Part shown: positions 8,730 through 17,877 of the stretch, piece after piece
Position numbering within the stretch: position 1 is the stretch's first letter
How the letters are laid out: each line of letters starts with the position of its first letter
NCBI RefSeq assembly: GCF_001043115.1
Contig: NZ_LFME01000029.1
Location: 1 to 64,000 of the forward strand
Direction: 5' to 3'
Length of the DNA stretch: 64,000 nucleotides
From: Xanthomonas sp. NCPPB 1128
GTDB taxonomy: Bacteria > Pseudomonadota > Gammaproteobacteria > Xanthomonadales > Xanthomonadaceae
Translations under genes and position numbers: made by a program
The notes under the pieces: model-generated
Databases searched by the model: none
What the model was told of the DNA's origin: nothing
Seen by the model: the letters and a program-made list of their open reading frames with translations, nothing else

Positions 8730-10934
8730 TTAGCAGGCGTGTTCGACCAGTAACGGCGCCACTTGACGCGGACCACGCCGGGAGGTCGAGGGACCGGCCG
8801 TGCCCAAGGACTTGGCCTGGCGCCGCGCCGCCAGGTCCCCGCTGCCGCCGGACAGGACGAATACCTTCACCGCTTCGCTGAGCTGGATCGCCTGCTCCTC
8901 CATCGCCTGCGCCGCCGCCGAGGCTTCTTCCACCAGGGCGGCGTTCTGCTGGGTGGCCTGGTCCATGTGGGTGATGGTCTGGGTGACCTGTTCGATGCCG
9001 CTCGACTGCTCCTGCGAAGCGGCCGAGATCTCGGCCATGAAATCGGTCACGCGCTGCACGCTGACGACGATCTCGTGCATGGTGCTGCCGGCGCTGTTGA
9101 CCAGCAGCGAGCCGGCGTCCACCTTGCTCACCGAGTCGTCGATCAGCTGCTTGATCTCCTTGGCGGCCTCGGCCGAGCGCTGCGCCAGCACCCGCACTTC
9201 GCTGGCGACCACGGCAAACCCGCGGCCCTGCTCGCCGGCGCGCGCCGCCTCCACCGCGGCGTTGAGCGCGAGGATGTTGGTCTGGAAGGCGATGCCGTCG
9301 ATCACGCCGATGATGTCGGCGATCCGCCTGGACGAGGTCTGGATGCCGTTCATCGTGTCGATGACCTGGGCCACCACCGCGCCGCCCTGCGACGCCACCG
9401 CGGTCGCGCCGATGGCCAGCTGATTGGCCTGGCTGGCGCGTTCGGCGTTCTGGCGCACGGTGGAGGTGAGCTCCTCCATCGAGGCGGCGGTTTCCTCCAG
9501 GCTGGCGGCCTGCTGCTCGGTGCGGCGCGACAGATCGGCGTTGCCGGCGGCGATCTCGCCGGCGGCGCCGGTGATCTGCCCGGACGCATGCTGGATGCGG
9601 CCGACGATCCCGGTCAGCTGGGCCACGGTGGCATCGGCATCCTCGCGCATCTGCGCGAACACGCCCTGGAACTGCCCCTCCATGCGCGTGGTCAGGTCGC
9701 CGCTCGCGATGTCCTGCAGCAGCCTGGACAGCGCCTGCAGATTGCCGTCGGTGGTCGCCATCAACCGGTTCAACCCCTCGACCATGTCGCGGAAGTCGTA
9801 CTGGAAGCGCGCGGTGTCGCCGCGCACGGCGAAGTCGCCGGCGGCCGCGGCATCGACCAGTTGCCCGATCTCGGCATTCATCGCCGACAGGTTGCGCTTG
9901 ACCTGGTCCATGGTCTCGGTGAGCGCGGCCTGCTCGCCGGGCAGGCGATCCATGTCCTGCGACAGGTCGCCGATCGCATAGCGTCCCATGATCTCCAGCA
10001 GGCGCTGCTGGAGGCTCACGTGCATGTCCAGCAACGCATTGCTCTCCCGCACCATGCGCGCGTACTCGCCGGGAAACGCGTGCTCGTCCATGCGCTGGCT
10101 GACGTCGCCGCGCTCGTGGTGCCTGGCCACCTGCGATTGCGCCGCCATCACCGCCTGCAGCTGCGCCTGCATGCGGTCCATGCTGGTCAACAGGCGGCCG
10201 GTCTCGTCCTTGGGCTGCGGCGGGATCCGATGGTCCAGCCGGCCCTGGGCGATGGATTCGGCGATTTCGGTCGCGCGCCCGAGCGGCCCGGCCAGGCTGC
10301 GCGTGATCAGCACGCTCAAGGTCGCGCCGCGCACCGCCGCCAGCAGGCCGAACCCGATCAAGGCACGATTGCTGAACACCAGGGCCGCCTGGATCTGCTC
10401 GGAACTGAGCGCGTTCTGCCGGATCTGCAGATCGACCGCGTTCTGGATCACCTCCACGCGCCGCGCCAGCAACGGCGCGGCATCGCCGTACAGCAGTTGC
10501 CTGGCCGCCTCGATCTCGCCGGAACTGGCCAACGCCAATACCCGGCTGTTGACCGAGCGTGCGGCCGCCTGCGCGGCATGGATCTCCTTGCGCATGGCCA
10601 GACCTTCCGGCGTGCCCGGCAGCGCGTCCAGAGCCTTGCGGCGGCGGTCGTTGTCGGCGCGGATCTCCTGGATCTTGGCGGCGATGGCCGGACGCTTGTC
10701 GGCCGGCGAAAGCATCATGTCGCGCAGGTACCGCTCCGCGCTCATATTGTTGCGCAGCATGGTGTACAGCAGGCCGGTCTTCTGATTGTTTTCGTGGACG
10801 ATCTTGTCGACCGCCTGGCGCACAGTGTGGAACTGGTAGAGCGCCAAGGTAGAGGACGCGCCAAGCAGCACGATCAGCAGGCCGAACGACAGCGCAAGGC
10901 GCTGACTCACCTTGAAGGAGTGGAAGAAGTGCAT
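8730..10934 (-). CDS. Methyl-accepting chemotaxis protein with 4-helix-bundle sensor and several HAMP-like units
   Basis: A 734-residue inner-membrane chemoreceptor. TM1 is about 12-32 ([20 protein letters not shown]). A periplasmic four-helix-bundle sensor spans about 35-190, TM2 is near 190-212, then a HAMP. Between the first HAMP and the signalling tip are at least three further HAMP-like units, each starting with a GD(L/F) motif: [19 protein letters not shown] and [10 protein letters not shown]. The tip [20 protein letters not shown] contacts CheA/CheW, and methylation helices flank it. The start is the ATG at 10934, which leads directly into TM1. It is paralogous to the receptor at 20374-22569. 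The ligand is unknown. A sigma-28 promoter candidate lies just upstream. Confidence 0.92.
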   Translation of the reverse strand: MHFFHSFKVSQRLALSFGLLIVLLGASSTLALYQFHTVRQAVDKIVHENNQKTGLLYTMLRNNMSAERYLRDMMLSPADKRPAIAAKIQEIRADNDRRRKALDALPGTPEGLAMRKEIHAAQAAARSVNSRVLALASSGEIEAARQLLYGDAAPLLARRVEVIQNAVDLQIRQNALSSEQIQAALVFSNRALIGFGLLAAVRGATLSVLITRSLAGPLGRATEIAESIAQGRLDHRIPPQPKDETGRLLTSMDRMQAQLQAVMAAQSQVARHHERGDVSQRMDEHAFPGEYARMVRESNALLDMHVSLQQRLLEIMGRYAIGDLSQDMDRLPGEQAALTETMDQVKRNLSAMNAEIGQLVDAAAAGDFAVRGDTARFQYDFRDMVEGLNRLMATTDGNLQALSRLLQDIASGDLTTRMEGQFQGVFAQMREDADATVAQLTGIVGRIQHASGQITGAAGEIAAGNADLSRRTEQQAASLEETAASMEELTSTVRQNAERASQANQLAIGATAVASQGGAVVAQVIDTMNGIQTSSRRIADIIGVIDGIAFQTNILALNAAVEAARAGEQGRGFAVVASEVRVLAQRSAEAAKEIKQLIDDSVSKVDAGSLLVNSAGSTMHEIVVSVQRVTDFMAEISAASQEQSSGIEQVTQTITHMDQATQQNAALVEEASAAAQAMEEQAIQLSEAVKVFVLSGGSGDLAARRQAKSLGTAGPSTSRRGPRQVAPLLVEHAC

Positions 10935-10960
10935 CGGGGGACTCGCGAGGGGGGGTACCT

Positions 10961-10987
10961 CTATCGGTATCGGCGTCGCGAACTTGA
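10961..10987 (-). promoter_or_regulatory. Candidate sigma-28 (FliA) promoter of the chemoreceptor
   Basis: Read on the minus strand the site is TCAAGTTC, 11 bases, ACCGATAG. The FliA consensus is TAAAGTTT-N11-GCCGATAA, so spacing is exact and 12 of 16 positions agree. It lies 27 bases upstream of the chemoreceptor ATG. That would place the receptor under late flagellar/chemotaxis control. Confidence 0.55.
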
Positions 10988-11484
10988 CCCCAAGCGAGCG
11001 ACCCAGGTCCCAAATCTGGAAAGTCGCATGCACAGACGTGGCCGGCGCCGCGCCATCGCGCGGCACCGCCGATGCCCACGAAAGAAGATACGCCACCGTA
11101 TTGCCCGCGGCGCGCGCGGCAGGCTCGAACGACGTTGTTGGCGCACGCTGCAACGCGCGTCCTGCCTGCAACGATGAGGACTGTGCGGCGTCGGCCGCCG
11201 CCTGACGGACGTCGGCAGGCGCAGCGGACAGGGTGCGGCGCATGCCGAGCACACGATCGCTCGGCGTGGGGCCGCATGCGGCACGGACTGGTCTGCGACC
11301 CACACCAGCGCGGTGCGGCACCACGGCACCATCGCGCCGCCCGGTGCCGCATTGCCGGATCTAAGCATCGCCGCGGGAAGCGGCGGCGCCGCACGCTCTC
11401 CTTATCCCGGCGACGGACGCGCGGTCGCACCGGCCAGGCCGGCGCGACCACGCATTGGCGTGCAGCTAACGACGGCCAGCCGAA
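10988..11484. other. Non-coding stretch upstream of the chemoreceptor
   Basis: About 500 bp between the beta-helix gene stop and the sigma-28 site. Frames here are short, arginine-rich and compositionally like antisense shadows. I see no credible gene, tRNA or repeat. Confidence 0.5.
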
Positions 11485-13077
11485 TTACTTGACCTCCACC
11501 GCGCCGAGATCGCACACGCTGGTAGTGCGGGGATTGCCGCGCTGATCGATGGCCGTGCAGTTGCTGCCGGCGTTCAGCGCGGGGCTATTGGCCGCAGGCA
11601 GTTGGGTGAGGGTCGGTCCGCCGTTGTTCGCGGGGGCCGACAGCAGCGGATCGGCCGCTTTCACGTTGCCCGCGGCCAGACAAGCGTTCGGCCAGACCGC
11701 GCCCTTGGCCGAGTACTCGATCAGGTTGTTGCCGGTGTTGTTCTGGTTGTTGCAGAACACACGCTCGGTCTTGGAATACAGAATGCTGTTGCGGAGGTCG
11801 AACCTGTCGCCGAACAGCGTCACCCACGGCGTGTTCTCGGCGAAGGTGACGTTGTTGAAGCGCACGCTGGGGCTGCCCTGGTCGCCGTTGGCCGGCTGCC
11901 AGCCGACATGCTGGATGGCCGCGCCCACGCCTTTCGCAGAGTTGCCATAGAAGGTGCTGTTGCTGACATCGCAGGCGCCGTAGCAATCCAGGTACAGCGC
12001 GCCGGCGTTGCCCTGTTGCGCCTTGTTGGACAGGAAGCTGGTCTCGGCGACGGTGATGGTGCCCGGCGTGGTGATGGCGGTGCCGGCATGCGAGGTGTCG
12101 GTGAAGCCCATGCTAATGCGCGCGCCGCCGCCCGGGCCGCCGGTGGCGACGTTGTTGGCGAAGGTCGAGTACTTCACGTCGATGGTGTCCGGCGCGTACG
12201 CCCACAGCGTGGCGCCGCCGGAGCCGTTGGCGGCGACATTGTTGCGGACCACGGTGCCGCACATCGCCAGCGTGCCGCCACTGCCGACGCCGCCCTTGAG
12301 ATAGCCGGCCAGCGACGCGCCATCGGTGTCGATCGCGCCGCCACCACCAAAGTTGCCGGCATCGGGGAAGCCTTGCGGGGCGTTGATCGCCTGGTTGTTG
12401 GCGAATTCCGAGCCGACGATGGTCAGCCGGCTGAGCTGGGTATACAGCGCGCCGCCGAGCCAGGAGCTGTTCTTGTAGAAGCCGCTGCGGACGATGGTCA
12501 CCTCGGCGTCGCTGCCGGCGAAGATGGCGCCGCCGCCAATGCTGCTGCGGTTGGCCAGGAACTGGCTGTTGATGACTTCCAGCTTGCCGCGGTAGCCGAC
12601 CTTGATCGCGCCGCCGCCCCAGGTGCCCGGATCGTAGGACTGGTTCGATGCCGGCTGCACCGAGCTGCCGTTCTGCAGTTTCAGGTTGCGTACCGACAGT
12701 GCGCTGCCGGCGTTGACCAGCAGGATCCGGGCGGACTGACGCCCATCCAGGGTGATCTTGCCCTGGCCGTCGATCACGGTGGGTGTCGCCGCCGCGATGG
12801 TGATCGAACGGGCGACCGCGATGCTCGTCGGCTTGGCGCCGCAATTGAAGGTGATGTAGCCGCCTTGCGCGGCGGCGCTGGCCAGCGCGCCGGCGTTGCA
12901 ACTGGCCTGCGTGCCGTTGCCGACCACGGTGGCCGCGGTCGGAAGCGCCCAGGCCTGCGGCACGCTGCATTGTGGCGCCGCGGGGACGGCGGCGATCGCC
13001 ATGGCGGCGGTCATCAGGGCGATAACACCAGCAGCATGCGCGCTGGCTTTCAGGGAACGCGTCGTGGTCATGATCAT
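11485..13077 (-). CDS. Secreted right-handed beta-helix protein with choice-of-anchor-Q-type C-terminus
   Basis: A 530-residue exported protein. It has a signal peptide (about 1-33, ending AIAAVPAAP), then an N-terminal cysteine-containing cap and many short repeats of the pectate-lyase/Pmp kind. These include GGGAIFAG, GGALYTQLS, GGGGAIDTDG, SGGATLWAYA and NAGALYLDCYG, interleaved with Asn-rich turns. The end reads SPALNAGSNCTAIDQRGNPR, then CDLGAVE, the signature of choice-of-anchor Q beta-helix proteins. Such proteins are surface or secreted; carbohydrate binding or adhesion is plausible but unproven. No catalytic residues of a polysaccharide lyase could be identified. Starts at 13077 or 13071 are equivalent. 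The 287-bp gap upstream holds its promoter, but no clear boxes were seen. Confidence 0.8.
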   Translation of the reverse strand: MIMTTTRSLKASAHAAGVIALMTAAMAIAAVPAAPQCSVPQAWALPTAATVVGNGTQASCNAGALASAAAQGGYITFNCGAKPTSIAVARSITIAAATPTVIDGQGKITLDGRQSARILLVNAGSALSVRNLKLQNGSSVQPASNQSYDPGTWGGGAIKVGYRGKLEVINSQFLANRSSIGGGAIFAGSDAEVTIVRSGFYKNSSWLGGALYTQLSRLTIVGSEFANNQAINAPQGFPDAGNFGGGGAIDTDGASLAGYLKGGVGSGGTLAMCGTVVRNNVAANGSGGATLWAYAPDTIDVKYSTFANNVATGGPGGGARISMGFTDTSHAGTAITTPGTITVAETSFLSNKAQQGNAGALYLDCYGACDVSNSTFYGNSAKGVGAAIQHVGWQPANGDQGSPSVRFNNVTFAENTPWVTLFGDRFDLRNSILYSKTERVFCNNQNNTGNNLIEYSAKGAVWPNACLAAGNVKAADPLLSAPANNGGPTLTQLPAANSPALNAGSNCTAIDQRGNPRTTSVCDLGAVEVK

Positions 13078-13364
13078 GCTCGATAGGGTTGCGGGGGAAA
13101 CAACACGACGCGCGACCGTCATGCGACTGTCATCCACGTCGTTGACACCTCGAGTGCAACCGGCAGCCTGCGCCGACCGGCGGCATAGGGTGCTTGAGCG
13201 CGCGTCGATCGACCAGAACGCAGGTAACAGATCGCGCGATTGCGTATCCATCGCATGCGACAACGGACCGATGCGCGGCGCGCGGCACGGTTGGGGTGCG
13301 TCGCAGGGCACGTTCCTGCATCGCATCTGACCGCTGTAGATGCGCCTGAGGCACCGCGACCGCG

Positions 13365-14915
13365 TTAGAGCGTGTCCAGGCGTCCGCGCAGGTCTTGCGC
13401 ATGCGCGCGCAAGGCTTGCAACTGCGCCGCCGGCAGCTTGCCGAGTTGGCGGTAGACCATGTCCAGGCGGCGATTGCGGCCCAGCGTGTCCTGGTGCCGC
13501 GCGAAGAAGTCCCAGTACAGCGCGTTGTACGGACAGGCACGCGCGCCGGTCTTCTGCTTGCGGTCGTAGCGGCAGCCCTGGCAATAGTCGCTCATGCGGT
13601 CGATGTAGGCCGCGCTGCTGACGTAGGGCTTGGTCGCGAGCAGGCCGCCATCGGCGAACTGGCTCATGCCCACCGTGTTGGGCAGTTCGACCCATTCGAA
13701 CGCGTCGATGTAGACGCCCAGGTACCAGCGGTGCACCGCCGCCGGGTCCAGGCCGGCGAGCAGGGCGAAGTTGCCGATCACCATGAGCCGCTGGATATGG
13801 TGCGCGTACGCATCCTGCAGGGACTGGCCGATGGCGTGCTGCAGGCAGCGCATGTGCGTGTCGCCGGTCCAGAACCAGGCCGGCAGCGGCGTGTCGTGGC
13901 CGAGCGCATTGCGCGCGGCGTAGCCGGGCATGTGCGCCCAGTAGATGCCGCGCACGTACTCGCGCCAGCCCAGGATCTGCCGCACGAAGCCCTCCACCGC
14001 CGCCAGGGGCGCGGCACCCGCGCCGTAGGCCGCCAGCGCGCGCTGCACCACTTCCTGCGGCCGCAGCATCTTGGTGTTGAGGGCGAAGGAGAGCTGCGAA
14101 TGGAACAGGCGCGGACTGCGCGTGCTCATCGCGTCTTCGTAACGGCCGAAGTGCGGCAGGGCGTCGGCGATGAAACGATCGAGGCAAGCCAACGCCTCGG
14201 CGCGGTTCAGCGGCCAGCGCAGCGCCTCTGCCTGCGGTTGACCGAAGCTGGCGACGCCGGCGGCCTGGATGCTGGCCCATAGCGCGCGGTGATCGTGGGT
14301 CGGGCGCGCATCCGGCGGCGGCGGCGGATCGCCGGGCCAGGGCTGGCGATTGTCGTGGTCGTAGTTCCACTGCCCGCCCTCGGGCGTGCCGTCATTCGCC
14401 AGCAGGATCCGGTGGCGCTTGCGCATGTGCCGGTAGAAGTGCTCCATCAACCACTGTCCACGCCCGCGGAAGAAATCCGCCAGCTCGCCGCGACGGGTGT
14501 AGAAGTGCGCGCTGTCCACCGCCTCGGTGGCGAAGGCCTGTGTTGTGCCCCACTGCCGCAGCTGCTGGTCCAGGCGCCATTCGTCGGGGTCCTGGTACTG
14601 CAGGCACTGCGCACCGTAGAGCGCCATCAGCGCAGCGAGATTGGCGGGGATGGACTGGCGGTTGCTGGCGTCGTCGATCGCCACGTAGCGTACGCGGTGG
14701 CCCGCCGTCCGCAGCTGGCGGGCGAAATCGCGCATGGCGGCGAAGACGGCGAGGATCTTCTGCGCATGGTGCAGGACGTAGTCGGTCTCCTGCCGCACTT
14801 CCATCAGCACGTAGACCACACCGGGATCGCGCACGTCGAACCAGGCATGGTCGGGATCGAGCTGGTCGCCGAGCACCAGGCGCAGGGCGTGGGCAGTGGG
14901 CTGCATCGAGCTCAT
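13365..14915 (-). CDS. Iron-sulfur bacterial cryptochrome/(6-4) photolyase
   Basis: A 516-residue protein of the cryptochrome/photolyase-related family with an iron-sulfur cluster (FeS-BCP), which repairs (6-4) UV photoproducts using FAD. The N-terminal Rossmann-like antenna domain begins ALRLVLGDQLDPDHAWF. The C-terminal helical FAD domain includes the block VRQILGWREYVRGIYW. Four cysteines expected to bind the 4Fe-4S cluster are present at C357, C445, C448 and C461. These have exactly the same spacing as C350, C438, C441 and C454 of Agrobacterium PhrB as I recall them. The start ATG at 14915 was chosen over a longer frame overlapping the DUF2256 gene. It lies 49 bp downstream of that gene, so they probably form an operon. 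Confidence 0.92.
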   Translation of the reverse strand: MSSMQPTAHALRLVLGDQLDPDHAWFDVRDPGVVYVLMEVRQETDYVLHHAQKILAVFAAMRDFARQLRTAGHRVRYVAIDDASNRQSIPANLAALMALYGAQCLQYQDPDEWRLDQQLRQWGTTQAFATEAVDSAHFYTRRGELADFFRGRGQWLMEHFYRHMRKRHRILLANDGTPEGGQWNYDHDNRQPWPGDPPPPPDARPTHDHRALWASIQAAGVASFGQPQAEALRWPLNRAEALACLDRFIADALPHFGRYEDAMSTRSPRLFHSQLSFALNTKMLRPQEVVQRALAAYGAGAAPLAAVEGFVRQILGWREYVRGIYWAHMPGYAARNALGHDTPLPAWFWTGDTHMRCLQHAIGQSLQDAYAHHIQRLMVIGNFALLAGLDPAAVHRWYLGVYIDAFEWVELPNTVGMSQFADGGLLATKPYVSSAAYIDRMSDYCQGCRYDRKQKTGARACPYNALYWDFFARHQDTLGRNRRLDMVYRQLGKLPAAQLQALRAHAQDLRGRLDTL

Positions 14916-14964
14916 GCAGCGCGGCAGGCGTGCAGCCACGCGAGGTGACGCAACGCGCTTCGGC

Positions 14965-15123
14965 TCATGGCGGCCCCGGCGCGCGCACGCGCTTGCGTTC
15001 GCCACGGCAGCGGTCGGAACAATACTTCACCTCGTCCCAGACCTTCTCCCACTTCTTGCGCCAACGGAACGGCCGGCCGCAGTGCAGGCAGGGCTTTTCC
15101 GGCAACTCGTGTTTCTTGCGCAT
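14965..15123 (-). CDS. DUF2256 zinc-ribbon-like small protein
   Basis: A 52-residue basic protein (alternative ATG two codons upstream at 15129). It begins MRKKHELPEKPCLHCGRPF and continues with WRKKWEKVWDEVKYCSDRCR. This gives two cysteine pairs, CLHC and CSDRC, that can hold one zinc. This is the DUF2256 pattern. The gene is commonly found next to FeS photolyase/cryptochrome genes, as here directly upstream of one, suggesting a helper or regulatory role for that enzyme. The exact function is unknown. Weak ribosome-binding site. Confidence 0.85.
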   Translation of the reverse strand: MRKKHELPEKPCLHCGRPFRWRKKWEKVWDEVKYCSDRCRGERKRVRAPGPP

Positions 15124-15156
15124 GCCCATCCGCGGCTCGCTCAGGCGCGCCGTCGC

Positions 15157-15519
15157 TTACGGCTGCGCCGGCCACTCGCGGAACACCACGCAGACCGTAG
15201 TGGGGTCCAGCATCGCGAACTCGCGTGCGCCCCACGGCTTGAGCGCCACGGTGCGGGCATTGGGATGCAGCCACTGCGGCGCACGTGCGGACAACTCCGC
15301 GTAGATGGCGTCGACGCTGTCGGTTTCGATGCCCAGTTCCGGCCGGTCCTTGGCCGCCCATTCGGCATTTTCCACCAGATAGGCCTTGGCGCCGTCGCGC
15401 GCGATCACCGCCATCGTGGCGTCCTGGTACAGCACCTGGAAGCCGAGACCATCGACGAAGAAGGCCAGCCCGTCCTCCATGCGCGCGTAGAAGATCTTGG
15501 GAATGAGGTTCTTGAACAT
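15157..15519 (-). CDS. VOC (glyoxalase/bleomycin-resistance) superfamily protein
   Basis: A 120-residue single-module VOC fold protein. It has the N-terminal strand KNLIPKIFYARMEDGLAFF, the FQVLYQDATMAVIARDG strand pair, and a C-terminal KPWGAREFAMLDPTTVCVVF strand. This matches the two beta-alpha-beta3 units of the superfamily. VOC proteins bind a metal for isomerase or dioxygenase chemistry, or bind drugs; the substrate here is not predictable. The start ATG is at 15519. A TACACT -10-like box lies about 90 bp upstream in a region shared with the divergent DUF2199 gene. The stop is only 28 bp from the DUF2256 start, so read-through into the photolyase operon is possible. Confidence 0.8.
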   Translation of the reverse strand: MFKNLIPKIFYARMEDGLAFFVDGLGFQVLYQDATMAVIARDGAKAYLVENAEWAAKDRPELGIETDSVDAIYAELSARAPQWLHPNARTVALKPWGAREFAMLDPTTVCVVFREWPAQP

Positions 15520-15672
15520 GGGGCGACCGCTGCGTCCGTGACCAGCGGCCAGTGTAGCTGCACGCTCCCGGCGCGGCATGACCGCGAAAGACGGCGGCGC
15601 CGGATGCGCGCGGAGGCCGGCAGCACCCGCGCGGCAGCTACACTGGTCCGCCTCTTTCCCACCTCTGCCCCC

Positions 15673-16209
15673 ATGCCATTCCGCTTCACCTGCAGTGCCT
15701 GCGATCAGGTCCACGAAGGCATGCCCGGCTTCAGCGTGGCAGCGCCGCTGAGTTATGCGCTGATCCCCGAGGAACAGCGCGCCACCCGCTGCGACCTGGG
15801 CTCGGACGATTGCGTGATCGACGAGACGCATTTCTTCGTCCGCGGCTGCATCGAGATTCCCGTGCACGGGCACACCGAGCCGTTCTCCTGGGGCGTGTGG
15901 GTCTCGCTCAGCGAAGCCAGCTATCTGCAGTGGGTGCAGTGTTTCGATCAGCCGCAGCGCGCGCACGTCGGACCGTTCTTCGGCTGGCTGAACTCGCGCC
16001 TGTCGCCGTATCCGGACACCGCCGGCCTCAAGACCCGGGTACATCTGCGCGACGACGGCATCCGCCCGTGGATCGAACTGGAGGCGACCGCGCATCCGCT
16101 CGCGGTCGAACAGCGCGACGGCATCTCCGAACAGCGGGTGGCCGAACTGTATGCGCTGATGATGCACACACCCATCTCCGTTGCGGCGGACCCGGACACG
16201 ACGCCATGA
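15673..16209 (+). CDS. DUF2199 family protein
   Basis: A 178-residue cytoplasmic protein of the DUF2199 family (function unknown). It starts with a zinc-ribbon-like FTCSACDQVHEGMPGF and continues with CDLGSDDCVID and the conserved EPFSWGVWVSLSEASY, then GWLNSRLSPYPDT. The start is ATG 15673. A TACACT -10 candidate at about 15637 would give a roughly 25-base leader. The stop overlaps the ATG of the following DUF7710-like gene (ATGA at 16206), so they are translationally coupled. Families of this kind are often found among small orphan or immunity-type genes, but nothing here proves that role. Confidence 0.85.
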   Translation: MPFRFTCSACDQVHEGMPGFSVAAPLSYALIPEEQRATRCDLGSDDCVIDETHFFVRGCIEIPVHGHTEPFSWGVWVSLSEASYLQWVQCFDQPQRAHVGPFFGWLNSRLSPYPDTAGLKTRVHLRDDGIRPWIELEATAHPLAVEQRDGISEQRVAELYALMMHTPISVAADPDTTP

Positions 16210-16474
16210 CGCTGTCGACGGTGTGGGTATTCTGCGGCCCGCGTGCAGCGTTTCCGTCCGGGGTGTTCCGGACCAAGGCGGACGCGGAGGCGTGGATCCG
16301 CGCGCAGCGCCTCAGCGGTACGCTGACTGAGTACCCGGTCGGCGTCGGCGCTTACGAGTGGGCGGTGTCCGAAGGCGCGTTCCGACCGAGCACGCCGAAC
16401 AGCGTGCGCCAGCCTTCATCCAGTCCTTTTCCAGCGCTGCGCAGCCGCATCAGCACTACGAAAATGGCGTGTAG
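16206..16474 (+). pseudogene. DUF7710-like gene with a probable single-base deletion near 16388
   Basis: The protein starts MTLSTVWVFCGPRAAFPSGV and runs through AYEWAVSEGAFRP in the frame of the ATG at 16206, as expected for the small DUF7710 family. The typical C-terminal end of the family is then found one frame away: EQRAPAFIQSFSSAAQPHQH, then YENGV and TAG at 16472. Adding one base after about 16388 (for example CCG-AAG-CAC) joins both parts into one about 90-residue protein. Without it, the original frame continues with unrelated Ser/Arg-rich sequence to 16589, past the start of the next gene. It is either a recent frameshift mutation or a sequence error. It overlaps the DUF2199 stop by 4 bp. 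Confidence 0.75.
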
Positions 16475-16567
16475 TCTCCTAGCGCGAGGCTGTGCGGGCG
16501 CACCGCATGCGCGAAGCGGTGATGCGGCATACCGCATAGGCACTGCCCCCAGGAATCGGAGCAGCAC

Positions 16568-16840
16568 ATGGGCTATGAGTATCGTCTGACGTTTGCCGGC
16601 GCCGATCCGGCAAAGGTCCGGCATGCCATCGGCCAGCTGCCGGGCCTGGAAGATGCCGAGTCACGCGATGCCGGCGCCACCACCGCGCCGGCACGACCGA
16701 TGCCGGACGCGATGATGTGGTGCATCGCCGATGGCCTGCTCTTCTGCGCGAACACCAGCGAGGGGCTGCGCTGCCTAGGTACCGTCATCGCCCGCCTGAC
16801 CGGCACGTTCGGGACGGTCGAGGTGGCGGAGTTGGAGTGA
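16568..16840 (+). CDS. Hypothetical 90-residue protein
   Basis: A small acidic protein ([20 protein letters not shown] at the N-terminus) with a ribosome-binding site GGAG seven bases before the ATG. The middle has a Met-Met-Trp-Cys stretch ([20 protein letters not shown]) and the end is [10 protein letters not shown]. No family is recognised. It follows the DUF7710-like gene in the same direction and may belong to the same small operon. Codon use is like its neighbours. Confidence 0.6.
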   Translation: MGYEYRLTFAGADPAKVRHAIGQLPGLEDAESRDAGATTAPARPMPDAMMWCIADGLLFCANTSEGLRCLGTVIARLTGTFGTVEVAELE

Positions 16841-16882
16841 CCTGCAACGCCGCCTGCGCGGTGCCGCGCCAGCCGCGCCGAC

Positions 16883-16888
16883 TACACT
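16883..16888 (+). promoter_or_regulatory. Candidate -10 box 7 bases before the ttcA start (leaderless message)
   Basis: TACACT followed by seven bases and ATG. Transcription starting about 7 bases after the box would begin at the ATG itself. No convincing -35 is seen. Confidence 0.35.
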
Positions 16889-16895
16889 ACCGCCG

Positions 16896-17765
16896 ATGAT
16901 CTCTCCCTCGCCCCTGCCGCAACCGCTCGCCGAGCCCGCACTGCCTGCCTCCAGCAACCCCGCAGCGCTAGGCAAGCGCCTGTGCCGGCAGGTCGGCCAG
17001 GCGATCGCCGATTTCGGCATGATCGGCGCCGGCGACAAGGTGATGGTGTGCCTGTCCGGCGGCAAGGACAGCTACACCCTGCTGGACATCCTGCTGCAGC
17101 TGCAGCGCAAGGCGCCGGTGCCGTTCGAGCTGGTGGCGGTGAACCTGGACCAGAAGCAGCCCGGCTTCCCGGCCGACGTGCTGCCAACCTACCTGCGCCA
17201 GCGCGGCGTGCCCTGGCATGTGATCGAGCAGGACACCTATTCGGTGGTCACCCGCGTGGTGCCCGAGGGCAAGACCCTGTGTTCGCTGTGCTCGCGGCTG
17301 CGCCGAGGCGCGCTGTACCGTTACGCTGCCGAGCACGGCATCACCAAGATCGCGCTGGGGCACCATCGGGACGACATCGTCGCCACTTTCTTCATGAACC
17401 TGTTCTTCCACGCCAAGCTGGCGGCGATGGCGCCGGTACTGCGCAGCGACGATGGCCGCCACGTGGTGATCCGGCCGCTGGCCTATGTGCGCGAGGACGA
17501 CATCGCCGCCTACGCGCAGGCACAGGCCTTCCCGCTGATCCCGTGCACGCTCTGCGGCAGCCAGGAGACCCTGCAGCGCCGCCAGGTCGGGCAACTGCTG
17601 CAGCAGTGGGATCGGGAGCACCCGGGACGGGTGGAGCAGATCGCCCGGGCGCTGGGCAACGTGCATCCGGCGCAGCTGGCCGACCGCACGCTGTTCGATT
17701 TCGCCGCACTCGGCGGCGCGGCCACGGCCGCGGCCAGTGCCTGGGCGGACGACGCGCCGGGCTGA
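16896..17765 (+). CDS. ttcA: tRNA 2-thiocytidine-32 biosynthesis protein TtcA
   Basis: TtcA is an iron-sulfur-dependent ATP pyrophosphatase that thiolates cytidine 32 of certain tRNAs. The PP-loop [13 protein letters not shown] is at about residues 54-66. The two CxxC pairs expected for the cluster are present: CSLC in the middle and CTLC near residue 220. [16 protein letters not shown] follows the family pattern. At 289 residues it has normal length. The first 20 residues are a Pro/Ser-rich extension. The ATG at 16896 is preceded by a -10-like box rather than a Shine-Dalgarno, hinting at a leaderless transcript. It is followed by rdgC in the same direction 112 bp away, probably separately transcribed. 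Confidence 0.95.
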   Translation: MISPSPLPQPLAEPALPASSNPAALGKRLCRQVGQAIADFGMIGAGDKVMVCLSGGKDSYTLLDILLQLQRKAPVPFELVAVNLDQKQPGFPADVLPTYLRQRGVPWHVIEQDTYSVVTRVVPEGKTLCSLCSRLRRGALYRYAAEHGITKIALGHHRDDIVATFFMNLFFHAKLAAMAPVLRSDDGRHVVIRPLAYVREDDIAAYAQAQAFPLIPCTLCGSQETLQRRQVGQLLQQWDREHPGRVEQIARALGNVHPAQLADRTLFDFAALGGAATAAASAWADDAPG

Positions 17766-17877
17766 TCCACCTCGCTGAACCGCCCGATGCGGTACCCGGG
17801 CGGGCACGATGCGACAATGGCCGCCGCTCCCCGGCGCACGCCGCCGGACCGTTCCGTTTCCTTCAGCTGGATGCTCG

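Noticed and set aside
11485-14370. A 961-codon minus-strand frame that joins the beta-helix protein to sequence under the photolyase gene
   Set aside because: The upstream part is a same-strand alternative frame of the photolyase and has no family character. The signal peptide at 13077 marks the real start.
14912-14970. A 17-codon ORF (MSRSALRHLAWLHACRAA) between the DUF2256 and photolyase genes with ATGA overlaps at both ends
   Set aside because: Suggestive of translational coupling but too short and unsupported by family conservation.
16475-16589. Extended C-terminus of the DUF7710-like protein
   Set aside because: Ser/Arg-rich, not family-like, and runs over the start of the next gene. 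Explained by the frameshift.
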